This document shows, piece after piece, positions 8,299 through 16,985 of a stretch of DNA of 32,229 bases. Position 1 is the stretch's first letter; each line of letters begins with the position of its first letter. Source of the stretch: Treponema sp. (GTDB lineage: Bacteria; Spirochaetota; Spirochaetia; Treponematales; Treponemataceae); NCBI GenBank assembly GCA_018385415.1, contig JAHAZA010000102.1:1-32229 (forward strand). The letters are read 5' to 3'. Position numbers and translations under genes: made by a program. The notes below the pieces were generated by a model, which searched no databases, had not been told where the DNA came from, and was given only the letters and a program-made list of their open reading frames with translations.

Positions 8299-9132
8299 TT
8301 AGTACTGGTATGTGAAGTCTGACATTCCAACAAGTTCGTTAACAGTTGTACCGAATTTTTTAGCAATGCTATAAGTTGTAATTTTTGTTACATTTCCTTT
8401 TGCATCATATTTGTAGAACTGACGAAGTGTAAGCTGGTTATCAGCTTTATAAGTTGCAACTTCTGTTAATACATTTTTTGCATCATAACGGAAAAGTTCT
8501 TTTTTAACGAGATTTTCATCGTCATCGAAATAGCAGATTTCCTGAACTTTGTTTATGTCGTTGAACTTGAATGTTCTCTTTGATTCGAGAGAACCGTTTG
8601 CGTAATAGGAATAAATTGCAGTGCAGTTATCTTTTTCATCATATGTAAATGTATTCTTCCAGATTAAAGCACCATTTCCATTGTAATAAGTTTCATCAAT
8701 ACAGTTATTACCTGCATATTTATAAAGGGATTTGCTGTAAAGAAGATCTTCACCGTTGTATTCGTTTTCTTCGATTTTCAAACCATTTTTGTCGTAAACG
8801 TTAACAATTTTCCAAAGTGCATATTCAGAATCATCATATCCAGTCTGTGAAACAATGCGTCCTGCAGCATCATACTCATAAACGATTTTGTCTACAATTT
8901 TTCCGTCTACTGTAAGTTCAGTATTTTCAACTTCTTGACCGAAGTTATTGAAAACATGCTGGTATTTTACATTAGGTGTTCTGAAGTATTCTCCAAATTT
9001 TGAAGAAACAAGATAATCTGTTTTAATATAACTTTTTACACCTGCAGCAGGTGCAAGAAAAGCACTTCCGTCAAATGCAAAAGCAGAAATTCCAAGACAT
9101 AATGATATAGCTGTAGCAATAAACTTTTTCAT
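8299..9132 (-). CDS. Exported YD-repeat-like protein of unknown function
   Basis: The 277-residue product has a Sec signal peptide (MKKFIATAISLCLGISAFA, cleavage near residue 19). It then has about seven imperfect repeats of 20-27 residues built on a Y-x-Y-D/N-x-x-G pattern (YEYDAAGRIVSQTGYD, VYDKNGLKIEENEYNG, YKYDAKGNVTKITTYS). This resembles the YD/RHS repeat beta-structure in a short, single-domain form, without the large shell or toxin end of RHS proteins. A cell-surface or periplasmic binding or structural role is possible but not shown. GGAGG at 9137-9141 lies four bases before the ATG. A promoter on this strand is plausible: TTGACG (9189-9184) and TATAAT (9164-9159), spaced 19. Confidence 0.8.
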   Translation of the reverse strand: MKKFIATAISLCLGISAFAFDGSAFLAPAAGVKSYIKTDYLVSSKFGEYFRTPNVKYQHVFNNFGQEVENTELTVDGKIVDKIVYEYDAAGRIVSQTGYDDSEYALWKIVNVYDKNGLKIEENEYNGEDLLYSKSLYKYAGNNCIDETYYNGNGALIWKNTFTYDEKDNCTAIYSYYANGSLESKRTFKFNDINKVQEICYFDDDENLVKKELFRYDAKNVLTEVATYKADNQLTLRQFYKYDAKGNVTKITTYSIAKKFGTTVNELVGMSDFTYQY

Positions 9133-9220
9133 GAGACCTCCAAAAAGTCTTAAGTGAGATTATAAAATATTATAACTCATTATCGTCAAAAAAGGTATTT
9201 TTCATTAACAATAGATGTTA

Positions 9221-9249
9221 TTGGAAAAATTAAGAAAGTGATATATTAT
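9221..9249 (+). promoter_or_regulatory. Predicted promoter of the tandem ABC ATPase gene
   Basis: TTGGAA at 9221-9226 and TATTAT at 9244-9249 are separated by 17 bases. Transcription would start near 9256, about 12 bases before the ATG at 9268. AAAGGTG just before the start codon may serve as a short ribosome site. Confidence 0.4.
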
Positions 9250-9267
9250 TTTGCATAAAGGTGAATT

Positions 9268-10863
9268 ATGAGCGGACACAATTTAATTACTATTAATAAC
9301 TGTAATGTTGAAGGATCTAAAAAGACTGCACTCCAGAATATTAACTGGAATTTTAAAACAGGTGAATCCTGGCTTGTAATTGGACCAAATGGCGGTGGAA
9401 AGGCTGATTTTCTAAAGGCAATCTGTGGTCAGATGAATATTGTTCCGGACTCGGCTTATTCTGACAGCATTTATTCTAATATCTTTGATGATTCTGTAGA
9501 GATTGTTTCTTTGGAACGAGCGGCCGCTCTTATTGAAGAAGAACGCAACAATGATGAAAGTGAATATGTAGAAGGCGGAGTTGATATCGGAAGAACAGGC
9601 CGCGTTTTCTTAGCCGAGGCTATTTTAGGAGCAAAGGTAAAGAAAAACAGAGCCCTGCCTGATGAAGCAAAAAAGCTTGAAGCTTACCCTGAAGTAAAGC
9701 TCTGCGGCATTGAAAGAATTCTTGATCGTGGACTTAAATATATGTCTACAGGCGAAATTCGTCGTACATTACTTTGCAGAGCTTTGATAAGTAAAAAGAA
9801 ACTTTTGATCTTAAGCGATCCATTTGCAGGGCTTGATGTTGAAAGCCGGAAAATTCTTCTTGATTTTTTTGATACAATTGCAAAGAAACAGCTTGATGAT
9901 AATGCTTCACTTGATTTTCCGAGAATTATTCTTGGAATGGAACGATATCATGAAATTCCTGATGCGATAAATATGGTATTGGAATTTTCTGATAAAAAGA
10001 TTTCATATTGTGGACCAAAGTCTGATTATGAAAAACTTCTGAATGATAGAAATTCCCTTAAAGAGAAAGATAGAGAAAAAAATCGTGCAGAGTTTGAAAA
10101 TGATGTAGAAAAAATCAAACAGGAAACTTTCTTTTTACATACTGAAAAAATTGCAGATGATAAAGAAGTTCTAATTGAAATGAACAACGTAAATGTGGGC
10201 TGGGGTGATAATAGAGTTCTTATTGATCTTAACTGGAAGTTGAATAAGGGCGAACACTGGCTCATTCGTGGTCCTAATGGTTCAGGTAAAACAACATTCC
10301 TTGAGCTTATTACTGGCGATAATATGCAGGTATTCAGTAATGACATTAAATTATTTGGTTCCCGTCGTGGTTCTGGTGAAACAATCTGGGATATTAAGAG
10401 AAAGCTGGGAATTGTTTCGTACCGCCTTCATGTTGAGTACCGCATGGTCAATTCAACAACTTTGGAAAATGTAATTATTTCTGGATTCAGAGATTCTATT
10501 GGTTTGTATGAAGCAGCAACCGATGTAGAAAAAGCTGCAGCAAAGAAGTGGCTTCAGTTAGGCGGTTTTGCAGGTCGTGAAAAAGAAGCATTTGGTTCAA
10601 TCAGTTATGGTGAACAGCGTGCTATTTTGATTTTGAGAGCTGCGGTTAAGTGTCCGCCTATTTTGATTCTTGATGAACCTTGCCATGGTCTTGATGAAGG
10701 ATTCAGACAGAAGATTCTTGATCTTCTTGAAATCGTAGCTAACAGTGGAACAACTACTTTACTTCATGTAACTCATGATCCATCTGAAGTTCTTGAATGT
10801 GAAAAAAATATTTTAGAATTTCACCCAAAAGAGACTCCAATGTATAAGATAATTTGCCGATAA
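9268..10863 (+). CDS. Tandem ABC ATPase, ModF-like, with a degenerate first half
   Basis: The 531-residue cytoplasmic protein has two ABC nucleotide-binding domains and no membrane segments, the layout of ModF/PhrA-type ATPases. Domain 2 is canonical: Walker A GPNGSGKT (335-342), signature SYGEQ (446-450), Walker B and catalytic Glu in ILILDEP (Asp469, Glu470), and H-loop His503. Domain 1 is not: Walker A reads GPNGGGKAD (39-47), so the Mg-binding Ser/Thr is Ala46. The Walker B Asp is Ser183 in LILSDPFAGLD, the catalytic Glu position holds Asp184, and the H-loop reads GMERYHE with no His in place. Its signature MSTGE (159-163) is intact. One working composite ATP site is therefore expected. 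No transporter genes are adjacent, so the partner and substrate are unknown. Confidence 0.85.
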   Translation: MSGHNLITINNCNVEGSKKTALQNINWNFKTGESWLVIGPNGGGKADFLKAICGQMNIVPDSAYSDSIYSNIFDDSVEIVSLERAAALIEEERNNDESEYVEGGVDIGRTGRVFLAEAILGAKVKKNRALPDEAKKLEAYPEVKLCGIERILDRGLKYMSTGEIRRTLLCRALISKKKLLILSDPFAGLDVESRKILLDFFDTIAKKQLDDNASLDFPRIILGMERYHEIPDAINMVLEFSDKKISYCGPKSDYEKLLNDRNSLKEKDREKNRAEFENDVEKIKQETFFLHTEKIADDKEVLIEMNNVNVGWGDNRVLIDLNWKLNKGEHWLIRGPNGSGKTTFLELITGDNMQVFSNDIKLFGSRRGSGETIWDIKRKLGIVSYRLHVEYRMVNSTTLENVIISGFRDSIGLYEAATDVEKAAAKKWLQLGGFAGREKEAFGSISYGEQRAILILRAAVKCPPILILDEPCHGLDEGFRQKILDLLEIVANSGTTTLLHVTHDPSEVLECEKNILEFHPKETPMYKIICR

Positions 10864-10929
10864 TTAACTATCAGATTATCACCTGTCTGTTTTATGGAAA
10901 TTCCTTTAAACAGGCAAATTGGAGAAAAC

Positions 10930-12072
10930 ATGACAAATAAATCATTCGCAACAAAATTTCTTGGAATGTGCATTTTACTTGCCTTATGTTCAGTTTGTGT
11001 ATTTGCAGAAGCAAAAAAGTATGAACCTGTAACAGAAAAAACCATCACAGAAGATGGAGTAATGCTTCCAGGTTATACTTACCCATATAAATGGAATAGT
11101 GAAATCAGTGGTGACCCCGTATTATTCGAAGAAGTTTGGGGTTACGTAATGATAAGCCGTCTTAAAGATTATGATGATGAAACTCCGTTAACAGATGTTG
11201 GTCTTTTTGCCGCAGAAGTTAACAGCTACGGCGAACTTACAAATGTTCCAAAAAGAAGTGCTGTTGGTACAAAATTCAAAGGTAGAGTACATCTTGTAAC
11301 AATTTGCGAAAGTACTTCGCTTTCACATTTTTGTATTGATCCTAAATATGGTGTTCGTGACAAAATCGTTGAAGGTCTTCTTGAAGCAGTAGAAGAATTT
11401 GACGGCCTTCAGGTTGACTGGGAATTGATTCCTGGCCGCGACGCTGATAATTTTTATTCTTTCCTTAAAGAATTGAAAAAAGGTCTTGGAAAGAAGCCTT
11501 TGACAGTATGTGTTCCTGCAAGAACAAAGACTTTGAAGCAGGATGTTTATTCATACGAAAAAATCGGAAAAATTGCAGACCGCATAATGATTATGGCTTA
11601 CGATGAACATTGGACTGGCGGACCTGCAGGTTCTATCGCTTCAATGGACTGGTGTGAAAAAATTGCTGACTATGCAAAAACTGTCTGGCCTGCAAATAAA
11701 TACATTTTCGGCCTTCCATTCTATGGTCGTATCTGGGGAAACAAATCGGTAAAGCAGGCACTGGCATTTAACGGAATGAACAGAACTGCACACGAAAATA
11801 ATGTTGTAACAATTGAGCGTGAACGGGGAGTTCCTCATTATAACTATACTGTGTCTGTTGATGTTGAAGGCTGGTATGAAGATGCATACTCAATTGTTGA
11901 GCGTTCCCGCATGTATAAAAAGAAGGGTTATAAATGTATTGCATTCTGGCGTATGGGTCAGGAGGATGTAGCTGTCTGGGACTGGATTGGAAATAAAAAA
12001 ACTGGAACAGATCCTTTGACAGAGCAGATTGGTATAAAAGCTCTTGAAGAAAAGGAAGAAGAGAAAAACTAA
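10930..12072 (+). CDS. Exported glycoside hydrolase family 18 protein
   Basis: The 380-residue product has a signal peptide (residues 1-27, LALCSVCVFA then EAKK) and a GH18 TIM-barrel. The catalytic motif is FDGLQVDWELIP, with the acid/base Glu165 and the Asp pair before it. The later barrel strand MIMAYDEHW supplies Tyr224 and Asp225, and WRMGQED near the end supplies the last-strand Trp. GH18 enzymes cut chitin or N-acetylglucosamine-containing glycans. The match to spore-germination/YaaH-like members suggests a cell-wall or environmental glycan substrate, but this is not resolved. I chose ATG 10930 because GGAG at 10921-10924 precedes it and it starts the signal peptide cleanly; an upstream ATG at 10894 adds twelve unlikely residues. 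Confidence 0.85.
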   Translation: MTNKSFATKFLGMCILLALCSVCVFAEAKKYEPVTEKTITEDGVMLPGYTYPYKWNSEISGDPVLFEEVWGYVMISRLKDYDDETPLTDVGLFAAEVNSYGELTNVPKRSAVGTKFKGRVHLVTICESTSLSHFCIDPKYGVRDKIVEGLLEAVEEFDGLQVDWELIPGRDADNFYSFLKELKKGLGKKPLTVCVPARTKTLKQDVYSYEKIGKIADRIMIMAYDEHWTGGPAGSIASMDWCEKIADYAKTVWPANKYIFGLPFYGRIWGNKSVKQALAFNGMNRTAHENNVVTIERERGVPHYNYTVSVDVEGWYEDAYSIVERSRMYKKKGYKCIAFWRMGQEDVAVWDWIGNKKTGTDPLTEQIGIKALEEKEEEKN

Positions 12073-12096
12073 TATCTTCTTATATATAATTGTAAT

Positions 12097-12148
12097 AAAC
12101 CCCTTTTTTCTGTAAAATTATTTTCTACAGATAATAAGGGGTTTTTTT
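12097..12148 (+). terminator. Terminator hairpin overlapping the ribosome site of the next gene
   Basis: AAACCCCTT (12097-12105) pairs with AAGGGGTTT (12136-12144). An inner stem CTGTA/TACAG (12110-12114 with 12126-12130) extends it, and a seven-base T-run (12142-12148) runs straight into the next ATG at 12149. The only Shine-Dalgarno-like sequence for that gene, AAGGGG at 12136-12141, is in the 3' arm of the stem. TATAAT at 12085-12090 is a possible -10 box, placing a transcript start at the foot of the hairpin, but no good -35 box was found. Confidence 0.75.
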
Positions 12149-13510
12149 ATGATTTTTTCACCAATAGAAATTCAAGAAACAGTAAATATGTTCATGCGCC
12201 AGAAGCTTGATATCCGTTGTATTACAATGGGAATTTCACTTCTCGATTGTGCAGATTCAGATCCTAAACGTGCCTGCGACAAAATCTATGATAAGATTAT
12301 GAAGAAAGCAGGGAATCTCGTAAAAACAGGTCAGGATATCGAAAAAGAATTCGGTGTTCCTATCATTAACAAGCGTATTTCTGTTACACCAATTTCACTG
12401 GTAGCAGGAGCAAGCAACGCTACAAATTATGTTCCTTACATTAAAACTCTTGATAAATGTGCTCATGAACTTGGAGTTAACTTCATTGGTGGATTTAGCG
12501 CTCTTGTTCAGAAGGGAATTACTCCAGCTGACCGCATTTTGATTGATTCTATTCCTGAAGCTTTGGCAATAACTGATTTTGTATGTTCATCTGTAAACGT
12601 AGGTTCTACAAAATCTGGTATTAATATGGACGCAGTAAAATTGATGGGTGAAACAATCGTAAAGACTGCAGAAGTTTCTAAATCTTGCGAAGTTAACGGT
12701 TGTGCAAAGCTTGTTGTATTCTGTAATGCTCCTGAAGATAACCCATTTATGGCAGGTGCATTCCACGGACCTGGAGAAGGTGACTGTGTAATCAACGTTG
12801 GTGTTTCTGGTCCTGGTGTAATTCTGGCAGCTGCTAAAGAATATAAAGGTAAACCAATCAACGAGCTTGCTGATGGTATTAAAAAGATGGCATTCAAGAT
12901 TACTCGTATGGGTCAGCTCGTTGGTTCAGAAGCAGCTCGCCGACTTGGTGTTGATTTTGGTATTCTCGACCTTTCACTGGCTCCTACACCTGCTGTTGGT
13001 GACTCTGTTGCCCGTATTCTTGAAGAAATCGGACTTGACGGTGCAGGTGCTCCTGGTACTACAGCTGCTTTGGCTATGCTTACAGATATGGTAAAGAAAG
13101 GCGGCGTAATGGCATCAACAAATGTTGGTGGTCTTTCTGGCGCATTCATTCCTGTTTCAGAAGATGAGGGAATGATTGAAGCTGCAACAAAAGGTTCTAT
13201 CTGCCTTGAAAAACTCGAAGCTATGACAACTGTTTGTTCAGTTGGTCTTGATATGATCGCTATTCCAGGCGACACTCCAGCAACTACAATTTCTGGAATC
13301 CTTGCTGACGAATTTGCAATCGGTATGGTTAACAACAAAACAACAGCGTGTCGCCTGATTCCAGCACCTGGAAAGAAAGCCGGGGAATGGGTTGAATTTG
13401 GCGGCTTGCTTGGTGGTTGTCCTGTAATGCCTGTAAGCAAGTTTGGTTGTGCAGATTTTATTAACCGTGGTGGTCGTATTCCTGCCCCAATTCATAGCTT
13501 TAGAAACTAG
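12149..13510 (+). CDS. UPF0210 / DUF711 family protein (PFL-like fold)
   Basis: The 453-residue product closely follows the UPF0210 family along its length: DIRCITMGISLLDC near the start, NKRISVTPISLV, FIGGFSALVQKG, SSVNVGSTKSGINMDAV, NPFMAGAFHGPGEGD, DLSLAPTPAVGDSVA, GGLSGAFIPVSEDEGMI and the terminal GGRIPAPIHSFRN. Members have a pyruvate-formate-lyase-like fold without the glycyl radical; their biochemical role is not established. They are often paired with a small ACT-domain UPF0237 protein, which is not next to this gene. The start matches the family's usual N-terminal length. The ribosome site lies in the preceding terminator stem. The symporter gene follows after 23 bases. Confidence 0.93.
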   Translation: MIFSPIEIQETVNMFMRQKLDIRCITMGISLLDCADSDPKRACDKIYDKIMKKAGNLVKTGQDIEKEFGVPIINKRISVTPISLVAGASNATNYVPYIKTLDKCAHELGVNFIGGFSALVQKGITPADRILIDSIPEALAITDFVCSSVNVGSTKSGINMDAVKLMGETIVKTAEVSKSCEVNGCAKLVVFCNAPEDNPFMAGAFHGPGEGDCVINVGVSGPGVILAAAKEYKGKPINELADGIKKMAFKITRMGQLVGSEAARRLGVDFGILDLSLAPTPAVGDSVARILEEIGLDGAGAPGTTAALAMLTDMVKKGGVMASTNVGGLSGAFIPVSEDEGMIEAATKGSICLEKLEAMTTVCSVGLDMIAIPGDTPATTISGILADEFAIGMVNNKTTACRLIPAPGKKAGEWVEFGGLLGGCPVMPVSKFGCADFINRGGRIPAPIHSFRN

Positions 13511-13533
13511 TAATTTATTAAAAGGAGTAACAA

Positions 13534-15144
13534 ATGGATTTACAGTTAATCGCAAAAATCGCTGCCTTTGTACTTTACCTTGGTATGATGATTTTTATCG
13601 GTTTGAGAAGTGCCAGCAAGAACACAAGTTCTGCAGACTTCTTCTTGGGAGGACGTAAAGTTGGTCCTTGGGTATCAGCTCTCAGTGCTGAAGCTTCTGA
13701 CTCATCAGCATGGCTTTTGATGGGACTTCCTGGTTTGTGTTACCTTGGTGGTGTTAAAGAAGCATTCTGGACAGCAATCGGTCTTATCATAGGAACATAC
13801 TTGAGCTGGTTGTTTGTTGCAAAACCACTGCGTAAATGTTCAATTACATTCGGTGATTCAATTACAATTCCTGAATTCCTTTCTAACCGTTTCAATGATA
13901 AATCCCATGTTCTTTCGTCTGTTTCAGTTCTTTTCATTGTATTGTTTTTTACAATTTATACAGCATCTGGATTTGTTGCTTGTGCTAAATTGTTCAACTC
14001 AGTATTTGGACTTAACTATTATGCAGGTCTTGCAATCGGTCTTGTTGTAATTCTTTGTTATACAGTTACTGGTGGTTATACAGCTGTTTGTACAACAGAC
14101 TTTGTTCAGGGAATGTTGATTGTAATCGCATTTGTTATTTCTGCCATAATTGGTGTTATTGCCCTTGGTGGTCCATCACAGGCAATCGAAGCTGTTAAAG
14201 GCTTCAATGCACAGGCACTTGCTGGAGCTTTCGGTGAAGCAATTCAGGGAAAATTCGTAAGCAACTCTTCTTACTCAGCAATGGGTATTGTATCTGCTCT
14301 TGCCTGGGGTCTCGGATACTTTGGTATGCCACATATTATCGTTCGCTTTATGGGAATCCGTTCTAATGCAGAAGTTTCAAAAGCTCGCCGAATTGGTATT
14401 ATTTGGATGATTATTTCTTATGTAGGAACATTCCTTATCGGTACATTAGGAACTGTATATTTGATTAAAGCTGTTGGTCCAGACGGATTAAAGTTTGCAG
14501 CTCACGATGGACAGACATTGCTTGGACCTGGAACAGAAAATGTAGTAATTGAAGGAATTGCAAATCTTTTCAAAGGTGATGCAGAAACAGTATTCTCTGC
14601 AACAATGTTGAAAATGTTCCCTGCTTTTATCGCTGGAATCTTCCTTTGTGCTATTCTTGCTGCTTCAATGTCTACTGCAGACTCACAGCTTCTTGCTGCA
14701 TCTTCTGCTGTAGGTCAGGATATTTTCAAAGGTCTTATTAAAAAAGATGCTGCTGAAAAAGATGTAATGACAGTAAGCCGTGTTACAGTATTCCTTATTG
14801 CATTGATTGCTCTGTTCCTTTCTTTGAATCCTAATTCTTCAATCTTTAACCTTGTATCATTTGCATGGTCAGGATTTGGTGGAACATTCGGTCCATTGGT
14901 ATTGCTTGCTCTTTACTGGAAACGTACAACAGCACCTGGAGCAATTGCAGGTTTGGTTTGTGGTGGTATTGTTGATGTTGTATGGCACTACATTCCATCT
15001 TCAGTACATCCAATTTTTGGTTTGTACGAAATCCTTCCAGCTTTCGTAGTTTGTCTTTTGGTAACAATCATTGTAAGTTTGTGTACAAAGGCTGACACAG
15101 AAGTAATGGCTAAGTTTGACGCTTACAAAAAACTTGCAGACTAA
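13534..15144 (+). CDS. putP: Sodium/proline-type symporter (SSS family)
   Basis: The 536-residue membrane protein belongs to the sodium:solute symporter family and is closest by motif to PutP: the N-terminal FFLGGRKVGPWVSALSAEAS, then SSAWLLMGLPG, GDSITIPEFLSNRF, TASGFVACAKLFNSVFG and GGYTAVCTTDFVQG. About 13 hydrophobic segments are evident. The conserved sodium-site region includes AILAASMSTADSQLLAASS near residue 385. PutP imports proline with Na+; exact substrate specificity cannot be set from sequence. AAGGAG lies about six bases before the ATG. The gene shares a strand and a 23-base gap with the UPF0210 gene, and the GNAT gene starts within its last codons. Confidence 0.9.
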   Translation: MDLQLIAKIAAFVLYLGMMIFIGLRSASKNTSSADFFLGGRKVGPWVSALSAEASDSSAWLLMGLPGLCYLGGVKEAFWTAIGLIIGTYLSWLFVAKPLRKCSITFGDSITIPEFLSNRFNDKSHVLSSVSVLFIVLFFTIYTASGFVACAKLFNSVFGLNYYAGLAIGLVVILCYTVTGGYTAVCTTDFVQGMLIVIAFVISAIIGVIALGGPSQAIEAVKGFNAQALAGAFGEAIQGKFVSNSSYSAMGIVSALAWGLGYFGMPHIIVRFMGIRSNAEVSKARRIGIIWMIISYVGTFLIGTLGTVYLIKAVGPDGLKFAAHDGQTLLGPGTENVVIEGIANLFKGDAETVFSATMLKMFPAFIAGIFLCAILAASMSTADSQLLAASSAVGQDIFKGLIKKDAAEKDVMTVSRVTVFLIALIALFLSLNPNSSIFNLVSFAWSGFGGTFGPLVLLALYWKRTTAPGAIAGLVCGGIVDVVWHYIPSSVHPIFGLYEILPAFVVCLLVTIIVSLCTKADTEVMAKFDAYKKLAD

Positions 15145-16048
15145 TTTTACTTTACGTTCTCTCTCTGAAAATGAAAGGGAACAGGCTGTACATTTTATTG
15201 AGTATCGCGAAATAGAATGTACTGCCTTGATGGAAGCTTTATTATCAGGTGCAGAAGATATTTATGTTCTGGAAAATTCCAGAGATAAAAAATTCTGTGC
15301 TTTATTTTATTTAAGAAACAACTCTACACTTTTTCATTTTATTCCTTTTTTGAGTGAAGATACAAATCCCGATTATAATTTTACTGACGGCGAAAAAATT
15401 GAAGTTAAGAAACTGATTTCTGATTTTTTACAAACGCAGAAAATATTCTGTGTTTATGGCGAAGCATATGGCGGAGAATATATAAAAGAAATTCTTTTGA
15501 ATAATGGTAAAGAAATGATAACTTCAATTGATTACATTTTGATGAAGAATGATTTTAGTTCGGAAATGTTTAAATCAGAAATCAGTATTCGAAATAATTG
15601 GAAAAAATTGAATGTAAGAAAATGTTCAGTTGATGATATGGAATTACTTGTGGATCTTGAACGCGGCTACAGTGAAGAAGAAGTTCAGATTATGGAACAT
15701 AAGGTAACAGATCAGATTATTAAATTTGTTTTGAATAAATCACTTAACAGTCAGACGGTGATGGCAGCGTTTAAAATTGAAGGTGCAAGACTTTGCGCTA
15801 TTGCTAAAGCCGCCACAAATGCAAAAGGAAAAAACTATTATCAGATTGGTGGTGTTTACTGTCAGAAAGAAAACCGCAATCAAGGATATACGAACTTCGT
15901 AATGCAGCATCTTTTGCGATATATTCAGGCAGAAGGGAAAACTGCAAATTTGTTCGTAAAAGAAAAAAATGAACCGGCAAAAAAATTATATGGAAACCTT
16001 GGTTTCATTCCCACCGGAAAATATCAGATATCATATTTTCAAAAATAA
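15116..16048 (+). CDS. GNAT family N-acetyltransferase with an extra N-terminal domain
   Basis: The frame encodes up to 310 residues. The C-terminal half (about residues 165-310) has the GNAT fold: an acetyl-CoA loop YCQKENRNQGYTNFVMQHLL (the R/Q-x-x-G-x-G/A motif in slightly altered form) and the motif NEPAKKLYGNLGF close to the end. The N-terminal half is a separate domain with no clear motif, possibly a second, degenerate acetyltransferase-like domain. Substrate is unknown. The start is doubtful: no ATG occurs near the beginning. TTG 15116 lies inside putP, overlapping its end by 29 bases, and TTG 15134 is the next choice; neither has a strong ribosome site. Translation coupled to putP is likely. 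Confidence 0.75.
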   Translation: MTLTKNLQTNFTLRSLSENEREQAVHFIEYREIECTALMEALLSGAEDIYVLENSRDKKFCALFYLRNNSTLFHFIPFLSEDTNPDYNFTDGEKIEVKKLISDFLQTQKIFCVYGEAYGGEYIKEILLNNGKEMITSIDYILMKNDFSSEMFKSEISIRNNWKKLNVRKCSVDDMELLVDLERGYSEEEVQIMEHKVTDQIIKFVLNKSLNSQTVMAAFKIEGARLCAIAKAATNAKGKNYYQIGGVYCQKENRNQGYTNFVMQHLLRYIQAEGKTANLFVKEKNEPAKKLYGNLGFIPTGKYQISYFQK

Positions 16049-16050
16049 GT

Positions 16051-16078
16051 TTGTTCTATATAATTTATTTAATATATT
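16051..16078 (+). promoter_or_regulatory. Possible promoter of the nfu-slyD unit
   Basis: TTGTTC (16051-16056) and TATATT (16073-16078) are 16 bases apart in a very AT-rich gap. A second -10-like TATAAT lies at 16059-16064 without a clear partner. AAAGGAG before the ATG at 16119 is a good ribosome site. Confidence 0.35.
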
Positions 16079-16118
16079 AACATAAAGATAAATATTTTTT
16101 TAAATAAAGGAGCCGAAA

Positions 16119-16358
16119 ATGGCAGACAGCAAGATTGAAGAAACAGTAAAAGAGGCATTGGAAATGTATCGTCCAATGTTGCAGGCAGATGGTGGTGACT
16201 GTGAGCTTATCAACATCGATGAAGAAAACCGTGTTCATTTAAAATTGACTGGTGCCTGTGGTTCTTGTCCAATGGCAACAATGACATTAAAAATGGGAAT
16301 CGAACAGTATCTTAAAGATGCGTGCCCAGAAGTAAAGGAAGTTGTTCAGGACAACTAA
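16119..16358 (+). CDS. NifU C-terminal-domain (Nfu-type) Fe-S scaffold protein
   Basis: The 79-residue protein is a single NifU-like domain: EETVKEALEMYRPMLQADGGD, then a beta segment HLKLTGACGSCPMATMTLKMG with the CxxC pair that binds a [4Fe-4S] cluster between two subunits, and a C-terminal helix. Such proteins receive or carry Fe-S clusters to target enzymes. The gene stands alone rather than in an isc or suf cluster. It is followed after 37 bases by the SlyD-like gene. Length and motif leave little doubt about the family; client proteins are unknown. Confidence 0.92.
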   Translation: MADSKIEETVKEALEMYRPMLQADGGDCELINIDEENRVHLKLTGACGSCPMATMTLKMGIEQYLKDACPEVKEVVQDN

Positions 16359-16395
16359 TCGTTAATTAAAAATTCCCGTTATATAAGGAAAATCA

Positions 16396-16983
16396 ATGAA
16401 AATCGAAAAAGATAAACTGGTACAGATTCATTACACACTTACAAACAAAGAAGGCAAAGAACTTGATTCATCAAGGACTGTTGGTCAGCCTTTGGAATAC
16501 ATTCATGGTCACAGATATTTGATTCAGGGCCTTGAAGATCAGCTTGAAGGAAAAGAACAGGGCGATAAATTTATTGCAGAAGTAAAAGCCGCTGATGCTT
16601 ACGGTGAATATGACGAAAGACTTGTGATTGATATTCCTCGCGAACAGTTTGCTGATGGAATTGAAATCAAACCTGGAATGCAGTTTCAGGGACAAAGTGC
16701 GATGGGTCCAACAATTGTGACTGTAAAAGAAGTTGGTCCTGACACAGTTAAGGTTGATGCTAACCATGAGCTTGCAGGTCAGGATTTAACTTTCGATGTT
16801 GAGGTTGTACTTGTTCGTGATATGACTGAAGATGAAGTAAAACAGATGGAAGCAGCTATGAGCGGTTGCGGCGGCGGATGTGGTGGCTGTGGCGGTGGTT
16901 GCGGATCATCTGAAGGTTGTGGTTCAGAAGGTGGTTGCGGCTGTGGTGGCGGATGTGGATCTGGTGGTTGTGGTTGTAACTAA
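16396..16983 (+). CDS. slyD: SlyD-like FKBP peptidyl-prolyl isomerase with Cys/Gly tail
   Basis: The 195-residue product starts with a SlyD-type FKBP domain split by an insert-in-flap domain. The FKBP part is IHYTLTNKEGKELDSS and the GLEDQLEGKEQGDKF segment; the flap insert spans about residues 70-125 (AADAYGEYDERLVIDIPREQ). The FKBP strand then returns as LTFDVEVVLVRDMT. The last 38 residues (158-195) hold ten cysteines in a glycine-rich sequence and no histidine. SlyD proteins combine folding activity with metal binding, usually nickel, through a His/Cys/Asp tail; here the tail is almost purely Cys and Gly. It ends two bases before the convergent shikimate-kinase-like gene, with no terminator between. 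Confidence 0.88.
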   Translation: MKIEKDKLVQIHYTLTNKEGKELDSSRTVGQPLEYIHGHRYLIQGLEDQLEGKEQGDKFIAEVKAADAYGEYDERLVIDIPREQFADGIEIKPGMQFQGQSAMGPTIVTVKEVGPDTVKVDANHELAGQDLTFDVEVVLVRDMTEDEVKQMEAAMSGCGGGCGGCGGGCGSSEGCGSEGGCGCGGGCGSGGCGCN

Positions 16984-16985
16984 AT

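Noticed and set aside
12913..13440. 175-codon open frame antisense to the UPF0210 gene
   Set aside because: The sense strand is strongly conserved at the protein level; the antisense product is Pro/Ser/Ala-rich and matches nothing known.
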